A DNA stretch of 64,000 nt from NCBI RefSeq assembly GCF_014642855.1, contig NZ_BMJB01000001.1, forward strand, positions 1,240,001 to 1,304,000. Reading direction: 5' to 3'. This stretch comes from Edaphobacter acidisoli (GTDB lineage Bacteria > Acidobacteriota > Terriglobia > Terriglobales > Acidobacteriaceae). The notes under the pieces were generated by a model. The model saw only the letters and a list, made by a program, of their open reading frames with translations. It searched no databases and had not been told where the DNA came from. Shown here in pieces: positions 37,364-46,075 of this stretch (positions are counted from its first letter, which is position 1; every line of letters begins with the position of its first letter). The translations under genes were made by a program, and so were the position numbers.

Positions 37364-39567
37364 CGCAGATACGCCTCGGTCAGTCCGCCATCCACAGGAA
37401 TCAGATGCCCGGTCGTGCAGCGCGTCAGAGGTCCTGCAAGGAACATGATCGCCTGAGCGCAGTCCTTCGGATCGATAGGCTGGTGTGTCAGCGTGCGCGT
37501 CGCATAGAACTGCGCGAGCACATTGCGAAGGCCGTCATCCGTGTCCTTTTCATCAAACGGCAGCTTGTACTTCTTGAGCGACGCAATCACACGATCACGT
37601 GGAAACATCGTCGAGCCCTTCACCACTGTCGCCGGCGAGATGCCATTCACCCGCACCTTCGGCGCAAGCGACACAGCCAGCTCGCGCACCAGATGGCTCA
37701 GCGCTGCCTTGCTCACGTCATAGGCCTCGCTGCCCCGCTTGGCAACAACCGCGTTCGCAGAACTGGTCAGGACTACACTCGCATCAATTCCCTGCTCAGC
37801 AAATATCTTCGCTACCTCATCGGTCAGCAGATAGTTCGCCGTGACATTGACCTCAAGCGTCAGCGCCCATTGTGCGTCCGAGATAATGCCATCAGGAGAA
37901 GATGGAAACAGCGCCGCAGTATTGATTAAAATGTCGATTCCGCCGAACTGCTTCACCGTCGCGGCAATTGCAGCACCAATAGCCTTACGGTCGCGAATGT
38001 CAATACTGGTCCAGGTCACGGCTTCCTTGCCCACAATCGCCGCAACCTCAGCCGCGACAGACTCAGCGCCCTTCACATCACGGTCAGCAACAACGATATG
38101 CGCGCCGCGCTCTGCAGCCAGTAGTGCAACTTCGCGCCCAATGCCGCTGCCTCCACCCACAACCAGCGCAACCCTCCGGCTCAGTTCCTTCTCAGGCGGC
38201 TGGCGGCGAATCTTCGCCTCTTCCAGCTTCCAGTACTCAATCCGAAACGCCTCGCTCGGCGGCAACGCAACATAGTTCGAGTAGACGGTAAACTGATCCG
38301 CACTCGCAGCAGGTCCGGCCTGCGGAATCTCCTTGCACTCCACGCCCGCACCCAGCGCACCCGCGCCCTGCATCACGCCAATCGCGTTGATGTAGAACTC
38401 GCCGGTAATCCGCGACTCTGTCTTGTTCTTGCCGAAGCTGAACATCCCCACGCCTGGCACCAGCACCACCGTCGGGCTGGCATCGCGCAGCGCAGGCGAA
38501 TCCTTCACCGCATGCTTGCCGTAATACTCGGCATACTCGGCGCGATAAGTCTCCAGAGCAGTTTCGATCAACGGCTTCAACTCCGCCGGATCATTCGCAG
38601 GGTTCCACTTGATGAACATTGGGCGAATCTTCGTGCGGATGAAATGGTCCGGACAACTCGTCCCAAGATGCGCCAGCTTCTCTGCATGCGCCGAATCCAC
38701 GAACTCAAGCACCTTCGGCGCATCCGTGTAGCTGCCAATCCATCTCTGCTTGCGCGACACCGCTCCACGCAGATACGGCATGATGCCTGCCGCAATCTCC
38801 CCGCGGTCTTCACGCGCCTTCACCTGCCCGCCGCCAAACGGCTTGTACCCCGCGGCCCCTGCATGGCGCTCGATAAACTGGCCCAACTGGTCAATGATCG
38901 TGATCGTATTCAGGTAGCATTCGCGCTGCGTGTTACCCCACGTGAACAAGCCATGTCCGCCCAACACAACGCCATCGCAACCCGGCGTCTCGGCAACAAT
39001 CTTCTTGAGCATCATGCCCAGTTCAAACCCCGGACGCTGCCACGGCAGCCACGCCAGCTTGTGGCCGAACTCCTTGTTGAACTCGTCCATCTTGATCTTG
39101 CCGTTCGCCGAGGCCGCCAGCGCAATGCCCCAGTCCGGATGCAGATGGTCCACATGAGGAAACGGCAAGAACCCGTGCAGCGAAGTGTCAATGGAGGCCG
39201 CGACAGGATTGTTCCCAAACGTACACAGCGGATACATGTCCACCATCTCGTCTTCAAAATCGACGCCCTTATAAACATCTTCGAGCGCCAGCAGCTTGTC
39301 CATATATAACGTTGCAAATCCTGCGCGCTTAATGCTCCCCAGGTCGCCTCCGCTGCCCTTCACCCACAGCACCTGCTTTGTCTTCCCATCCACCGGATCA
39401 ACCTGCTCGAGCTTCGAACTGGTATTGCCGCCGCCGAAGTTCGTAATCCGCAGATCGGAACCAAGCAGGTTCGAACGATAGCGCAGCAACTCCGGGCCAT
39501 CAAACTTTGCCGCTACCGCGTCGTCCCACTTGTCCTCAAGAAACCGCAAACCGCCTTTGCCCGCCAT
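37360..39567 (-). CDS. rhaEW: Bifunctional rhamnulose-1-phosphate aldolase / lactaldehyde dehydrogenase
   Basis: 735 residues in two parts. Residues ~1-430 form a class II aldolase/adducin-like domain (YRSNLLGSDLRITNFGGGNT, HVDHLHPDWGIALAASANGK, VVLGGHGLFTWGN with metal-binding His). Residues ~465-735 form a short-chain dehydrogenase (VALVVGGGSGIGREVALLAA, then SEAYDVSKAALSHL with Tyr/Lys). Fused proteins of this type, such as RhaEW described in Bacillus and Rhizobium, cleave rhamnulose-1-phosphate to DHAP and L-lactaldehyde and oxidise the aldehyde to L-lactate. It heads the operon. The Shine-Dalgarno GAGG is 8 bases before the ATG. LutABC nearby fits the lactate product. Confidence 0.93.
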   Translation of the reverse strand: MAGKGGLRFLEDKWDDAVAAKFDGPELLRYRSNLLGSDLRITNFGGGNTSSKLEQVDPVDGKTKQVLWVKGSGGDLGSIKRAGFATLYMDKLLALEDVYKGVDFEDEMVDMYPLCTFGNNPVAASIDTSLHGFLPFPHVDHLHPDWGIALAASANGKIKMDEFNKEFGHKLAWLPWQRPGFELGMMLKKIVAETPGCDGVVLGGHGLFTWGNTQRECYLNTITIIDQLGQFIERHAGAAGYKPFGGGQVKAREDRGEIAAGIMPYLRGAVSRKQRWIGSYTDAPKVLEFVDSAHAEKLAHLGTSCPDHFIRTKIRPMFIKWNPANDPAELKPLIETALETYRAEYAEYYGKHAVKDSPALRDASPTVVLVPGVGMFSFGKNKTESRITGEFYINAIGVMQGAGALGAGVECKEIPQAGPAASADQFTVYSNYVALPPSEAFRIEYWKLEEAKIRRQPPEKELSRRVALVVGGGSGIGREVALLAAERGAHIVVADRDVKGAESVAAEVAAIVGKEAVTWTSIDIRDRKAIGAAIAATVKQFGGIDILINTAALFPSSPDGIISDAQWALTLEVNVTANYLLTDEVAKIFAEQGIDASVVLTSSANAVVAKRGSEAYDVSKAALSHLVRELAVSLAPKVRVNGISPATVVKGSTMFPRDRVIASLKKYKLPFDEKDTDDGLRNVLAQFYATRTLTHQPIDPKDCAQAIMFLAGPLTRCTTGHLIPVDGGLTEAYLR

Positions 39568-39633
39568 CTGAAAACCTCGCTCGCCTGAAATCCGTCAGTT
39601 TATTTTCCACTATTAACATCAATACGGCAACTA

Positions 39634-39647
39634 TTTCAAACCAGAAA
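39634..39647. promoter_or_regulatory. Candidate operator TTTC-N6-GAAA upstream of rhaEW
   Basis: TTTCAAACCAGAAA, 67-80 bases upstream of the rhaEW start. It has the same inverted half-sites and spacing as 41691-41704 in front of the hybrid regulator gene. Short and degenerate, so tentative. Confidence 0.35.
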
Positions 39648-39672
39648 GAAAAGAGCCATCTTAAACTGCTAC

Positions 39673-39709
39673 AGGCCCGGCTTCTCTGTTACACCGCGAG
39701 ACCGGGCCT
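39673..39709. terminator. Hairpin after the PEP-CTERM gene
   Basis: Perfect 8-bp arms AGGCCCGG (39673-39680) and CCGGGCCT (39702-39709), with an additional inner TCTC/GAGA pairing. It lies 28 bases past the stop of the - strand gene at 39737. No T-run follows, so it may terminate weakly or depend on Rho. Confidence 0.6.
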
Positions 39710-39736
39710 GCCGCTGAATATCTCTTTTTAATTAAT

Positions 39737-40378
39737 TTAGGGCTGACTCGCAATGAACCAGCGCCGCAACAGACCGGCAAAACCCAAAGCCCCACTACCG
39801 AGAAGAACTATCGTCGACGGCTCAGGTACGGCAGGAGCAACCGCAGCCTTAAATTGACCTTGATAGGCTGAGGAAGTAATCACGAGTTGGCCTGCGCTGG
39901 TGTCAATCGGGCTGAATGGATAGCCGCCCGTCAGAAGGTTTGTACCCGGAAAGTTGGTTATTCCGTTATACCCAATTCCAAGCGGATCGGAGATAAGCAT
40001 GTCTCCGTTCACCTCATCGACCAAAGAGACCGTACCGCCGAAAAACGTACTGATCACAAAGGCAGTCGGATCGGTAAGTGTCGCCAGCGTAGTGCCGCCG
40101 TAGCTGACAGTAGTCGTCCCAATCTTATTCAGGATGTATCCGGTTCCTGGTGTACTGCCATTGAAGCTTCCAGACGAAAACACATTGTCTGTATCTGCGT
40201 TCAACGTAAATGTCAGTTGTGGAGCAGAGGGAGGGATACCGAGATACGGTCCGGTGTAGCTGGTCCCGTTCAGTGTGAAATTCGAGGCATTGGTGAACGT
40301 GTAGGCAATAGGGGTGGCGAACGCGAAGGAGCCGCAGAGCAGCGCAGAAACCATCGAACCAATAACTTTGATTCTCAT
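39737..40378 (-). CDS. PEP-CTERM sorting-domain protein
   Basis: 213 residues. The signal peptide (VIGSMVSALLCGSFAFATP) is followed by a threonine/glycine-rich strand-forming region (YTFTNASNFTLNGTSYTGPY, TVSYGGTTLATLTD). The C-terminal tripartite sorting signal VPEPSTIVLLGSGALGFAGL is followed by RR. Known PEP-CTERM proteins are processed by an exosortase (EpsH/XrtA type) and are tied to exopolysaccharide or biofilm; no exosortase is in the window. It lies between the rha operon and its probable regulator and is less GC-biased than its neighbours. Function unknown. Confidence 0.85.
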   Translation of the reverse strand: MRIKVIGSMVSALLCGSFAFATPIAYTFTNASNFTLNGTSYTGPYLGIPPSAPQLTFTLNADTDNVFSSGSFNGSTPGTGYILNKIGTTTVSYGGTTLATLTDPTAFVISTFFGGTVSLVDEVNGDMLISDPLGIGYNGITNFPGTNLLTGGYPFSPIDTSAGQLVITSSAYQGQFKAAVAPAVPEPSTIVLLGSGALGFAGLLRRWFIASQP

Positions 40379-40533
40379 AGATGAGGACTCCCGTGTTCTG
40401 TAACTGAAGTAAGACGTATAGCTGATCGCCTGGCCATTATCTTCTCCGACTGTCCAGAGAGCAGCCTGAAGCAGAATTAGCGGCTCATTGGTCGCTTCTC
40501 TACCGTCAACTGTCCTACTTAACCTCCACGTTC

Positions 40534-41622
40534 CTACAACAGCGATTCCCGCGTCACCAGCTTGTGCTCTACATAGTTGTAAGGAGGCACCGTCTGTCCG
40601 CGCAACAACGACAGCCCAAGATGAATCAGGTTCGGCCCGTACGAGTTCGTCTCGTGCGAGACCGACGCGATCAGCGGCGAACGATCCCGCCGCATCTCGG
40701 CAATCGCCTCCGCAATGCAGTCCTGGCCCACGATCACCACATGCTTCTCACGCTTCTGCTCGTAGACAGCATCCAGCGCTCCCAGCGCGCTCCAGTCCGT
40801 CGCCGCAGCAATCAGGATGTGCTTGTCCTTTGGGTGCCGCTGCAAAAAGTCCGACACCAGCTTCTTGCTGCGGTCACGCATCCCACGCCCATCCATCCTG
40901 ACAAACAACTCCACCGGCAGGTCGGGAATACCGCTGCGAACACCTTCAAACGCTCCGGTCATGCGGCTCTGCACAAGCTGGCCGGCCTCAGCAAGATCCA
41001 GGCCCAGCACCCAATCCACCTTGCCGCCCCAGTTCTCGTTGGAAAACTTCGCCAACGTCTCGCCAGCCTCAACGCCCACGCGATAGTTGTCCACACCAAA
41101 GTAAGTCGCATGAGGATGCGGAATATCGATGGCAATCATCGGAATCTTCGCTTCGGCGATCTTGTCTGCAATCATCGGAGCCACTTCCTGCTCCACCTGA
41201 AACTCGATCACAAGGTCCACCTTGCTGCGAACAAACTCCTCAGCATTCTTAAGCGCCGTTGCCGCATCGTACTTGTTGTCCAGAATCAGCAGATCAACAC
41301 CCACCGACGCAGCCGAGTTCTTCAGGCTCTCCGAAACCTCCACGGAAAACGGCATATCGGCGCTCTGCCCCGCAAAGCCGAAGCGCATCTTCTTCGGCCG
41401 CGTCACCTGCCGGTAAAGCCCATCGGGCGACTGCGCCAGATAGCCCCTGTGCACGAACGTCTTCAGTACCCGGTACACCGTCGTCTTCGAGATGCGCGTC
41501 TGCCGATGGATCGCCTCCAGCGTCATCGGCTGGTTTTCGGCCTGTAAAAGCTCAAGAATATCCAGCGCCTTCGAGAGCACCGGAATCAGATACAGTCTCT
41601 TTGTCGTCTTACGTGTTGCCAT
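40534..41622 (-). CDS. Hybrid transcriptional regulator: IclR-type HTH fused to a sugar periplasmic-binding-protein domain
   Basis: 362 residues from the ATG with an AGGAGACGA Shine-Dalgarno. Residues ~8-75 form an IclR-type winged helix (IPVLSKALDILELLQAENQP, then ISKTTVYRVLKTFVHRGYL). The rest is a type I periplasmic-binding fold of the ribose/rhamnose-binding type (MRFGFAGQSADMPFSVEVSE, VDLVIEFQVEQEVAPMIADK, ILIAAATDWSALGALDAVYE). It has no signal peptide or IclR effector domain. It resembles in logic AraR of Bacillus (GntR HTH plus LacI-like sensor) but with another HTH. It is flanked by rhaI and the rhaEW-rhaB operon, so it is probably the L-rhamnose sensor and regulator. Confidence 0.85.
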   Translation of the reverse strand: MATRKTTKRLYLIPVLSKALDILELLQAENQPMTLEAIHRQTRISKTTVYRVLKTFVHRGYLAQSPDGLYRQVTRPKKMRFGFAGQSADMPFSVEVSESLKNSAASVGVDLLILDNKYDAATALKNAEEFVRSKVDLVIEFQVEQEVAPMIADKIAEAKIPMIAIDIPHPHATYFGVDNYRVGVEAGETLAKFSNENWGGKVDWVLGLDLAEAGQLVQSRMTGAFEGVRSGIPDLPVELFVRMDGRGMRDRSKKLVSDFLQRHPKDKHILIAAATDWSALGALDAVYEQKREKHVVIVGQDCIAEAIAEMRRDRSPLIASVSHETNSYGPNLIHLGLSLLRGQTVPPYNYVEHKLVTRESLL

Positions 41623-41690
41623 TCGTCTCCTGTTGAGGAACAAGCACTCAGCCGCTCCATTATGCGACAAATAGCCTCAGTTTCGTTAAT

Positions 41691-41704
41691 GAAATTGCAT
41701 TCGC
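41691..41704. promoter_or_regulatory. Candidate operator TTTC-N6-GAAA upstream of the hybrid regulator
   Basis: TTTCGTTAATGAAA, palindromic except at one base pair. It lies 69-82 bases upstream of the hybrid regulator's ATG and downstream of rhaI. It could mediate autoregulation. Same half-sites as at 39634. Confidence 0.4.
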
Positions 41705-41827
41705 CAAGTGGAAACAAAGGAAAAAATCTAAAATTCGCGCGGAAAACCGCCTGTCGGAATGCGTCCTTCTACCCACTGAGGGGTAGAAGGACGACATGCA
41801 ACAGTTTTCGCAGAAAGTATGTGAAGG

Positions 41828-43015
41828 TTAGGCGTAGCTCGATACGCTCTTCGCGTTTTTGCTCTCGCGCTCCCCCGTAATCTTCTCGACGTACCCGCTC
41901 TCGGTCAGCGCCTTCAGTGGGTCGACCGGCAAGCCACGTGACTTACGCCACTCCCGCACCAGCGGCCGTACGTCCTGCCAGAAGGCCGTGCGGAAGCACT
42001 CCTCAGCTTCCACCAACCGACAAGCCTGCTGCAGTTCCGCCAGCCGTGCACGGTCCACCAGCGCAGTCTTCGCATAGATCTCCTGAGCCGTCACTACCGA
42101 CTGCACCATCGCCTCCATCTTGCCCTTCAGGTTATGGCTCTGGTCGATCATGAAGGCAATCCCAGCCTGGTCTTCTTTCGTAGAGTTTAGAATCTCGTGG
42201 AAGATGCGGAACAACTGGTAAGGATCAATCGATCCCAGCGTCAGATCGTCATCGGCATACTTACGGTCATTGAAGTGGAACCCACCCAACTGATCCACAT
42301 GCAGCAGCCAAGCCACAATCTGCTCGATGTTCGTGCCCTGATAGTGGTGACCTGTATCCACCAGCACTTTGGCCTTCGGACCCGCACGGCGAGCCAGTTC
42401 CAACGCCATTCCCCAGTCCGCAATGTCCGTGTGATAGAACGCAGGCTCGAATGGCTTGTACTCAATCAACATCCGCTGTCCTTCGCCCAGCGCGGCATGT
42501 GTTGCTCCAAGCACCTCTTCCATCCATACAATCCGCTTGCGGATGCTCTGCGTGCCAGGATAATTCGACCCATCTGCAATCCACAGCGAGACATCCTTCG
42601 ATCCCAGAGCCCGGCCAATCTCCACCGAATCGAGCAGGTGTGCCAACGCATTGGCACGAATCTCCGAGCTAGGGTTCGCAATCGACCCGAATTTATATTC
42701 CAAATCCTGGAACAGGTTTGGATTGATCGAGCCGGACTTCACCCCATGCTTCTTTTCGAGCGCTTGAATAACAGGCACATCCGCCTTGCCCCCAGGCAGG
42801 TCCCACAGCACATGCAGAGCCACCGTCGGGCTTGCGCCGGTCAGCTTGTTCACCTCAGCAGCATCGGCAAACTTCTCCTCAATCGTGGTCGCCGCGCCAC
42901 CCTGCACGAACTTCCCAAACCGCGTGCCTGTATTGGCGAATCCCCACGACGGGACCTCGATGTGAAACCCATCCAGTGCCGCCCATACCCGTTCTGTTTC
43001 TTGCGCTGCGCTCAT
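41828..43015 (-). CDS. rhaI: L-rhamnose isomerase, RhaI type
   Basis: Converts L-rhamnose to L-rhamnulose, the first cytoplasmic step of the pathway. The 395-residue TIM-barrel product has HIEVPSWGFANTGTRFGKFV, SLWIADGSNYPGTQSIRKR, LIEYKPFEPAFYHTDIADWG, KVLVDTGHHYQGTNIEQIVA and GGFHFNDRKYADDDLTLGSI. These carry the Glu, Asp and His metal ligands of the xylose-isomerase-like barrel. The match is to the Pseudomonas stutzeri/Gram-positive RhaI type, not E. coli RhaA. AGGA lies 7 bases before the ATG. It is in the same direction as the hybrid regulator gene downstream (205-base gap). Confidence 0.93.
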   Translation of the reverse strand: MSAAQETERVWAALDGFHIEVPSWGFANTGTRFGKFVQGGAATTIEEKFADAAEVNKLTGASPTVALHVLWDLPGGKADVPVIQALEKKHGVKSGSINPNLFQDLEYKFGSIANPSSEIRANALAHLLDSVEIGRALGSKDVSLWIADGSNYPGTQSIRKRIVWMEEVLGATHAALGEGQRMLIEYKPFEPAFYHTDIADWGMALELARRAGPKAKVLVDTGHHYQGTNIEQIVAWLLHVDQLGGFHFNDRKYADDDLTLGSIDPYQLFRIFHEILNSTKEDQAGIAFMIDQSHNLKGKMEAMVQSVVTAQEIYAKTALVDRARLAELQQACRLVEAEECFRTAFWQDVRPLVREWRKSRGLPVDPLKALTESGYVEKITGERESKNAKSVSSYA

Positions 43016-43042
43016 CGCCGTCCTCGTGCCCCCTCAACCTTA

Positions 43043-43057
43043 TTTCATAAATAGAAA
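43043..43057. promoter_or_regulatory. Possible TTTC-N7-GAAA site upstream of rhaI
   Basis: TTTCATAAATAGAAA lies about 28-42 bases upstream of the rhaI start within an AT-rich promoter tract. The spacing is one base longer than in the two other rha-locus sites, which weakens the match. Confidence 0.25.
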
Positions 43058-43159
43058 TATACTCTCTATTGAAATTACCAGCAGAGTGCACCATCCTGCG
43101 ACCATTTGTCAAAAGGATTTCCGCTCATACCAGAATATTCCGCCAAATGGACTTAGCCT

Positions 43160-44233
43160 CTATCTGCTCCCTCTTAGGGGTGGTGGGCACGTAGACTCGC
43201 GCACAATCAACTCAGGGTCCACCAATATTTGCCTCGCCGGATCGGGAACCTGTTCCTTGATCCGGCGCACCATCGCCTCGGCGGCAAGTATGCCCATCGT
43301 CCGCAAAGGCTGACGCACCGTCGTTAATCCAGGATTCTGAAACGCTGCCGACTGTACATCATCGAACCCAACCACGGATACGTCCTGTGGAACACGCAGG
43401 CCCGCCTCTCGCAATGCCCGTACAGCACCGATTGCCGCAATATCGTTGAAGGCAAACAACGCCGTAAATCTCGCGTTCGAGGCCAGCAGACGCTGCGTTG
43501 CAAAGTATCCCGGCTCGTGGCCAACCTGATCGCCCTCCAGCTGCACAACCAACTTCGGCTCTAAAACCAGGTGTGCCCGTTCAGCAGCATGGCGAATCGC
43601 CTGCCAGCGAGACTCAGTGCCTGAACTGAAAGCCTGTCCCTTGATGACGGCGACGCGCTTATGCCCCAAACCCGCAAGATGATCGATGGCCAGCTCCGCA
43701 GCACGCTTTTCATTAAGCACGACATTGGTGATACCTTCATGCATTACCGGACACGACACAGTAATTGCCGGTAGCTGCGGCGCATGATGCAGCGGTGTGT
43801 CCACGGCGATAAGCCCATCCACCGAGCGCTCCGCAAACATCGTCTGCGCGCGTGCAATCATCTCCTCGTGATGATGGTGGCTGAGCAGAAAATAGCAGTA
43901 CCCATCCCGTACAAGACCCTGCTCAATACCCGAGAGCACCAGCGTCGTATAGCCCTCCGACACCTCCGGCACCAGCACGCCGATCGTCATCGACCAGCCC
44001 CGCCGCAGAGACCGCGCCAGCACGTTTGGCCGATAGTTCAGCCGCTTTGCCGCCGCAAATATCCGGTCCTGCGTAGCCTTAGGAATCGAAGTCGCCGCAG
44101 GCGCGCCCGTCAGCACGCGCGAGATGGACGCGGGAGATAACCCAAGATGCTGGGCAAGTGTCGCCAAAGAAACGGGTGCGCCAGAAGGTTGGTTCTTACC
44201 CGAACGTCCACCATTTTTGCTGGAAGGAGCCAC
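43160..44233 (-). CDS. LacI-family transcriptional regulator
   Basis: 357 residues, apparently from a GTG start (no ATG is available upstream in the domain). The LacI HTH and hinge are clear: VSLATLAQHLGLSPASISRV, then AAKRLNYRPNVLARSLR. The sugar-binding core follows (IGVLVPEVSEGYTTLVLSGI; FTALFAFNDIAAIGAVRALR; VSVVGFDDVQSAAFQNPGLT) and is full length. It is divergent from the GH39 gene, with a CG-centred LacI-type operator (44325-44336) between them, so it likely represses that gene and perhaps itself. Its effector is likely a sugar from the glycan degraded here. Confidence 0.92.
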   Translation of the reverse strand: MAPSSKNGGRSGKNQPSGAPVSLATLAQHLGLSPASISRVLTGAPAATSIPKATQDRIFAAAKRLNYRPNVLARSLRRGWSMTIGVLVPEVSEGYTTLVLSGIEQGLVRDGYCYFLLSHHHHEEMIARAQTMFAERSVDGLIAVDTPLHHAPQLPAITVSCPVMHEGITNVVLNEKRAAELAIDHLAGLGHKRVAVIKGQAFSSGTESRWQAIRHAAERAHLVLEPKLVVQLEGDQVGHEPGYFATQRLLASNARFTALFAFNDIAAIGAVRALREAGLRVPQDVSVVGFDDVQSAAFQNPGLTTVRQPLRTMGILAAEAMVRRIKEQVPDPARQILVDPELIVRESTCPPPLRGSR

Positions 44234-44287
44234 GCCGCAAGTCTTTCATAACTTCGAAATGCTTGCATGCCGATGCGACCGGCCCTC

Positions 44288-44336
44288 TTGACAGCCACGC
44301 GATGGCCGAAATACCGTTATCTGCGCAAACGATTGC
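44288..44336 (+). promoter_or_regulatory. Probable promoter and LacI-type operator for the GH39 gene
   Basis: A perfect -35 TTGACA (44288-44293), an 18-base spacer and a weak -10 TACCGT (44312-44317). They are followed by GCAAACGATTGC (44325-44336), a CG-centred palindrome with one mismatched pair, typical of LacI-family operators. The operator would overlap the transcription start, as expected for repression by the divergent LacI gene. Confidence 0.6.
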
Positions 44337-44465
44337 CTCAACCCATTTGTGGTTCTCGAAGAAAATCTGCGTTTCCGCTGCCTATCGCTCTTTCCCGGCA
44401 GGATGCTCTTCACAGTAGAATCTCGATACAGCTAAATCCATTAACTAATGGGGTCCTGTCACACA

Positions 44466-46067
44466 ATGAATTCTCTCAAAGCCGTGCCTGTCTTCCTTCT
44501 GCTCTCGTCCTTTCTCTCTTTCTCTTCCCCCCGGACGGTCCACGCGCAGACGCAGGAACGGATTCAGATCGACTCCAGCAGCTCCTCGACTCCTTTTCCC
44601 CACTTCTGGGAACAGACCTTCGGCTCCGGCCGCGCGATCCTCTCACTCCGCCAGAGCTATCGCGACGATCTCGACACCGTGAAGCAGGCCACCGACTTCA
44701 AATCCATCCGCTTCCACGGCATCTTCGACGATGAAGTCGGCCTCTACGACCCTGACCGCCGCGCCATCAACTTCGCGCAGACCGCTGGCCAGAAAGGCGC
44801 AGCCTCCGATGACAACTCCGCCTACAACTTCACCTACATCGACCAGATCTACGACGGCCTGCTTGCCCATCACGTCGAACCATACGTCGAGCTAAGCTTC
44901 ATGCCGTACAAGATGTCCTCCAACCCCAACGCCCGCCATCCCTTCTGGTACCACCCCAACGTCGCTCCACCAAAGAGCTACGACGACTGGGACACAATGA
45001 TTAGCGCCTTCGCTCTTCACCTCATCGCCCGCTACGGCATCGACGAAGTAGCCAAATGGAAATTTGAAGTATGGAACGAGCCGAACCTCGACTTCTGGGG
45101 CGGCTCTCCCAGGCAAGCCACCTACTGGGAGCTATACGATCACACCGCCCGAGCCCTCAAAGCAGTCTCCCCGCGTCTACAGGTCGGAGGCCCCGCAACC
45201 GCACAAGCCGCATGGGTAGGAGACTTCCTCGCGCACATCAAGCAAGCAAACGTCCCCGCCGACTTCGTCTCAACCCACGTCTACGCCAACGACACAGCAA
45301 AAGATGTACTGCACACCGATGAAGATGTTCCTCGCGACCAGATGGTTTATCGCGCCGTGAAGATGGTCCACGAAGAGATTGAGCACTCACCCTATCCGCA
45401 CATGCCGCTCATCTTCTCCGAGTACAACGCCAGCTACGCCAACGAGCCGAACGTAACAGACTCGCCCTTCATGGGCCCGTGGCTCGCTAATACCATCCGC
45501 CTATGCGACGGACTGACCGAGAGCATGGACTATTGGTCCTTCTCAGATGTCTTCGAAGAACAGGGCATCGTACGCACGCCTTTCTACGGCGGCTACGGAC
45601 TCATCGCCACTGACGGAATCCCTAAGCCTGCACTCAACGTCTTCCGCGCGCTCCACAAACTCGGCACACGCCGCATCGCGCTCGACTCCGACTCCGCACT
45701 CGCCACCAGGACCGCCGCCGGCAACCTCGTCATCGCGCTCTGGGACTACGCCCCACCCTACGGCACAGGCCCGCACTACACCATGCCGAGTGGTCCCGCC
45801 GCTCCTGCGAAAGACTTCACTCTTACCCTGAAGCACGTCACACCCAACGCCAACGTTCAAATCTGGCGTATCGATGACAACCACGGCAACGTGCTCAAAG
45901 CCTTCAACGCAATGGGTCGCCCCCCAGGAGACCTCACTCCGCAACAGGTCGCCAGGCTGAAAGCCGCAGGCGCAATGGCCCCGGCAGAGCACGCCCACCT
46001 CACCGGAGGCAAACTCCACATCACAGTCCCAGCCCACGGCTTGGCCGTACTCGTTATCGCAAAGTAA
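44466..46067 (+). CDS. Secreted glycoside hydrolase, GH39 (beta-xylosidase-like)
   Basis: 533 residues from the second in-frame ATG, which gives a normal signal peptide (AVPVFLLLSSFLSFSSPRTV, cleavage near HAQ). The GH39 barrel is clear: FWEQTFGSGRAILSLR, SIRFHGIFDDEVGLYD, the acid/base Glu in KFEVWNEPNLDFWGGS and the nucleophile Glu in MPLIFSEYNASYANEP. The C-terminal beta-sandwich follows. Family members act on beta-xylosides, alpha-L-iduronides or beta-galactosides in plant and algal polymers. An alternative ATG lies at 44448. It is under probable LacI control. Confidence 0.88.
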   Translation: MNSLKAVPVFLLLSSFLSFSSPRTVHAQTQERIQIDSSSSSTPFPHFWEQTFGSGRAILSLRQSYRDDLDTVKQATDFKSIRFHGIFDDEVGLYDPDRRAINFAQTAGQKGAASDDNSAYNFTYIDQIYDGLLAHHVEPYVELSFMPYKMSSNPNARHPFWYHPNVAPPKSYDDWDTMISAFALHLIARYGIDEVAKWKFEVWNEPNLDFWGGSPRQATYWELYDHTARALKAVSPRLQVGGPATAQAAWVGDFLAHIKQANVPADFVSTHVYANDTAKDVLHTDEDVPRDQMVYRAVKMVHEEIEHSPYPHMPLIFSEYNASYANEPNVTDSPFMGPWLANTIRLCDGLTESMDYWSFSDVFEEQGIVRTPFYGGYGLIATDGIPKPALNVFRALHKLGTRRIALDSDSALATRTAAGNLVIALWDYAPPYGTGPHYTMPSGPAAPAKDFTLTLKHVTPNANVQIWRIDDNHGNVLKAFNAMGRPPGDLTPQQVARLKAAGAMAPAEHAHLTGGKLHITVPAHGLAVLVIAK

Positions 46068-46075
46068 AGCCCGAC

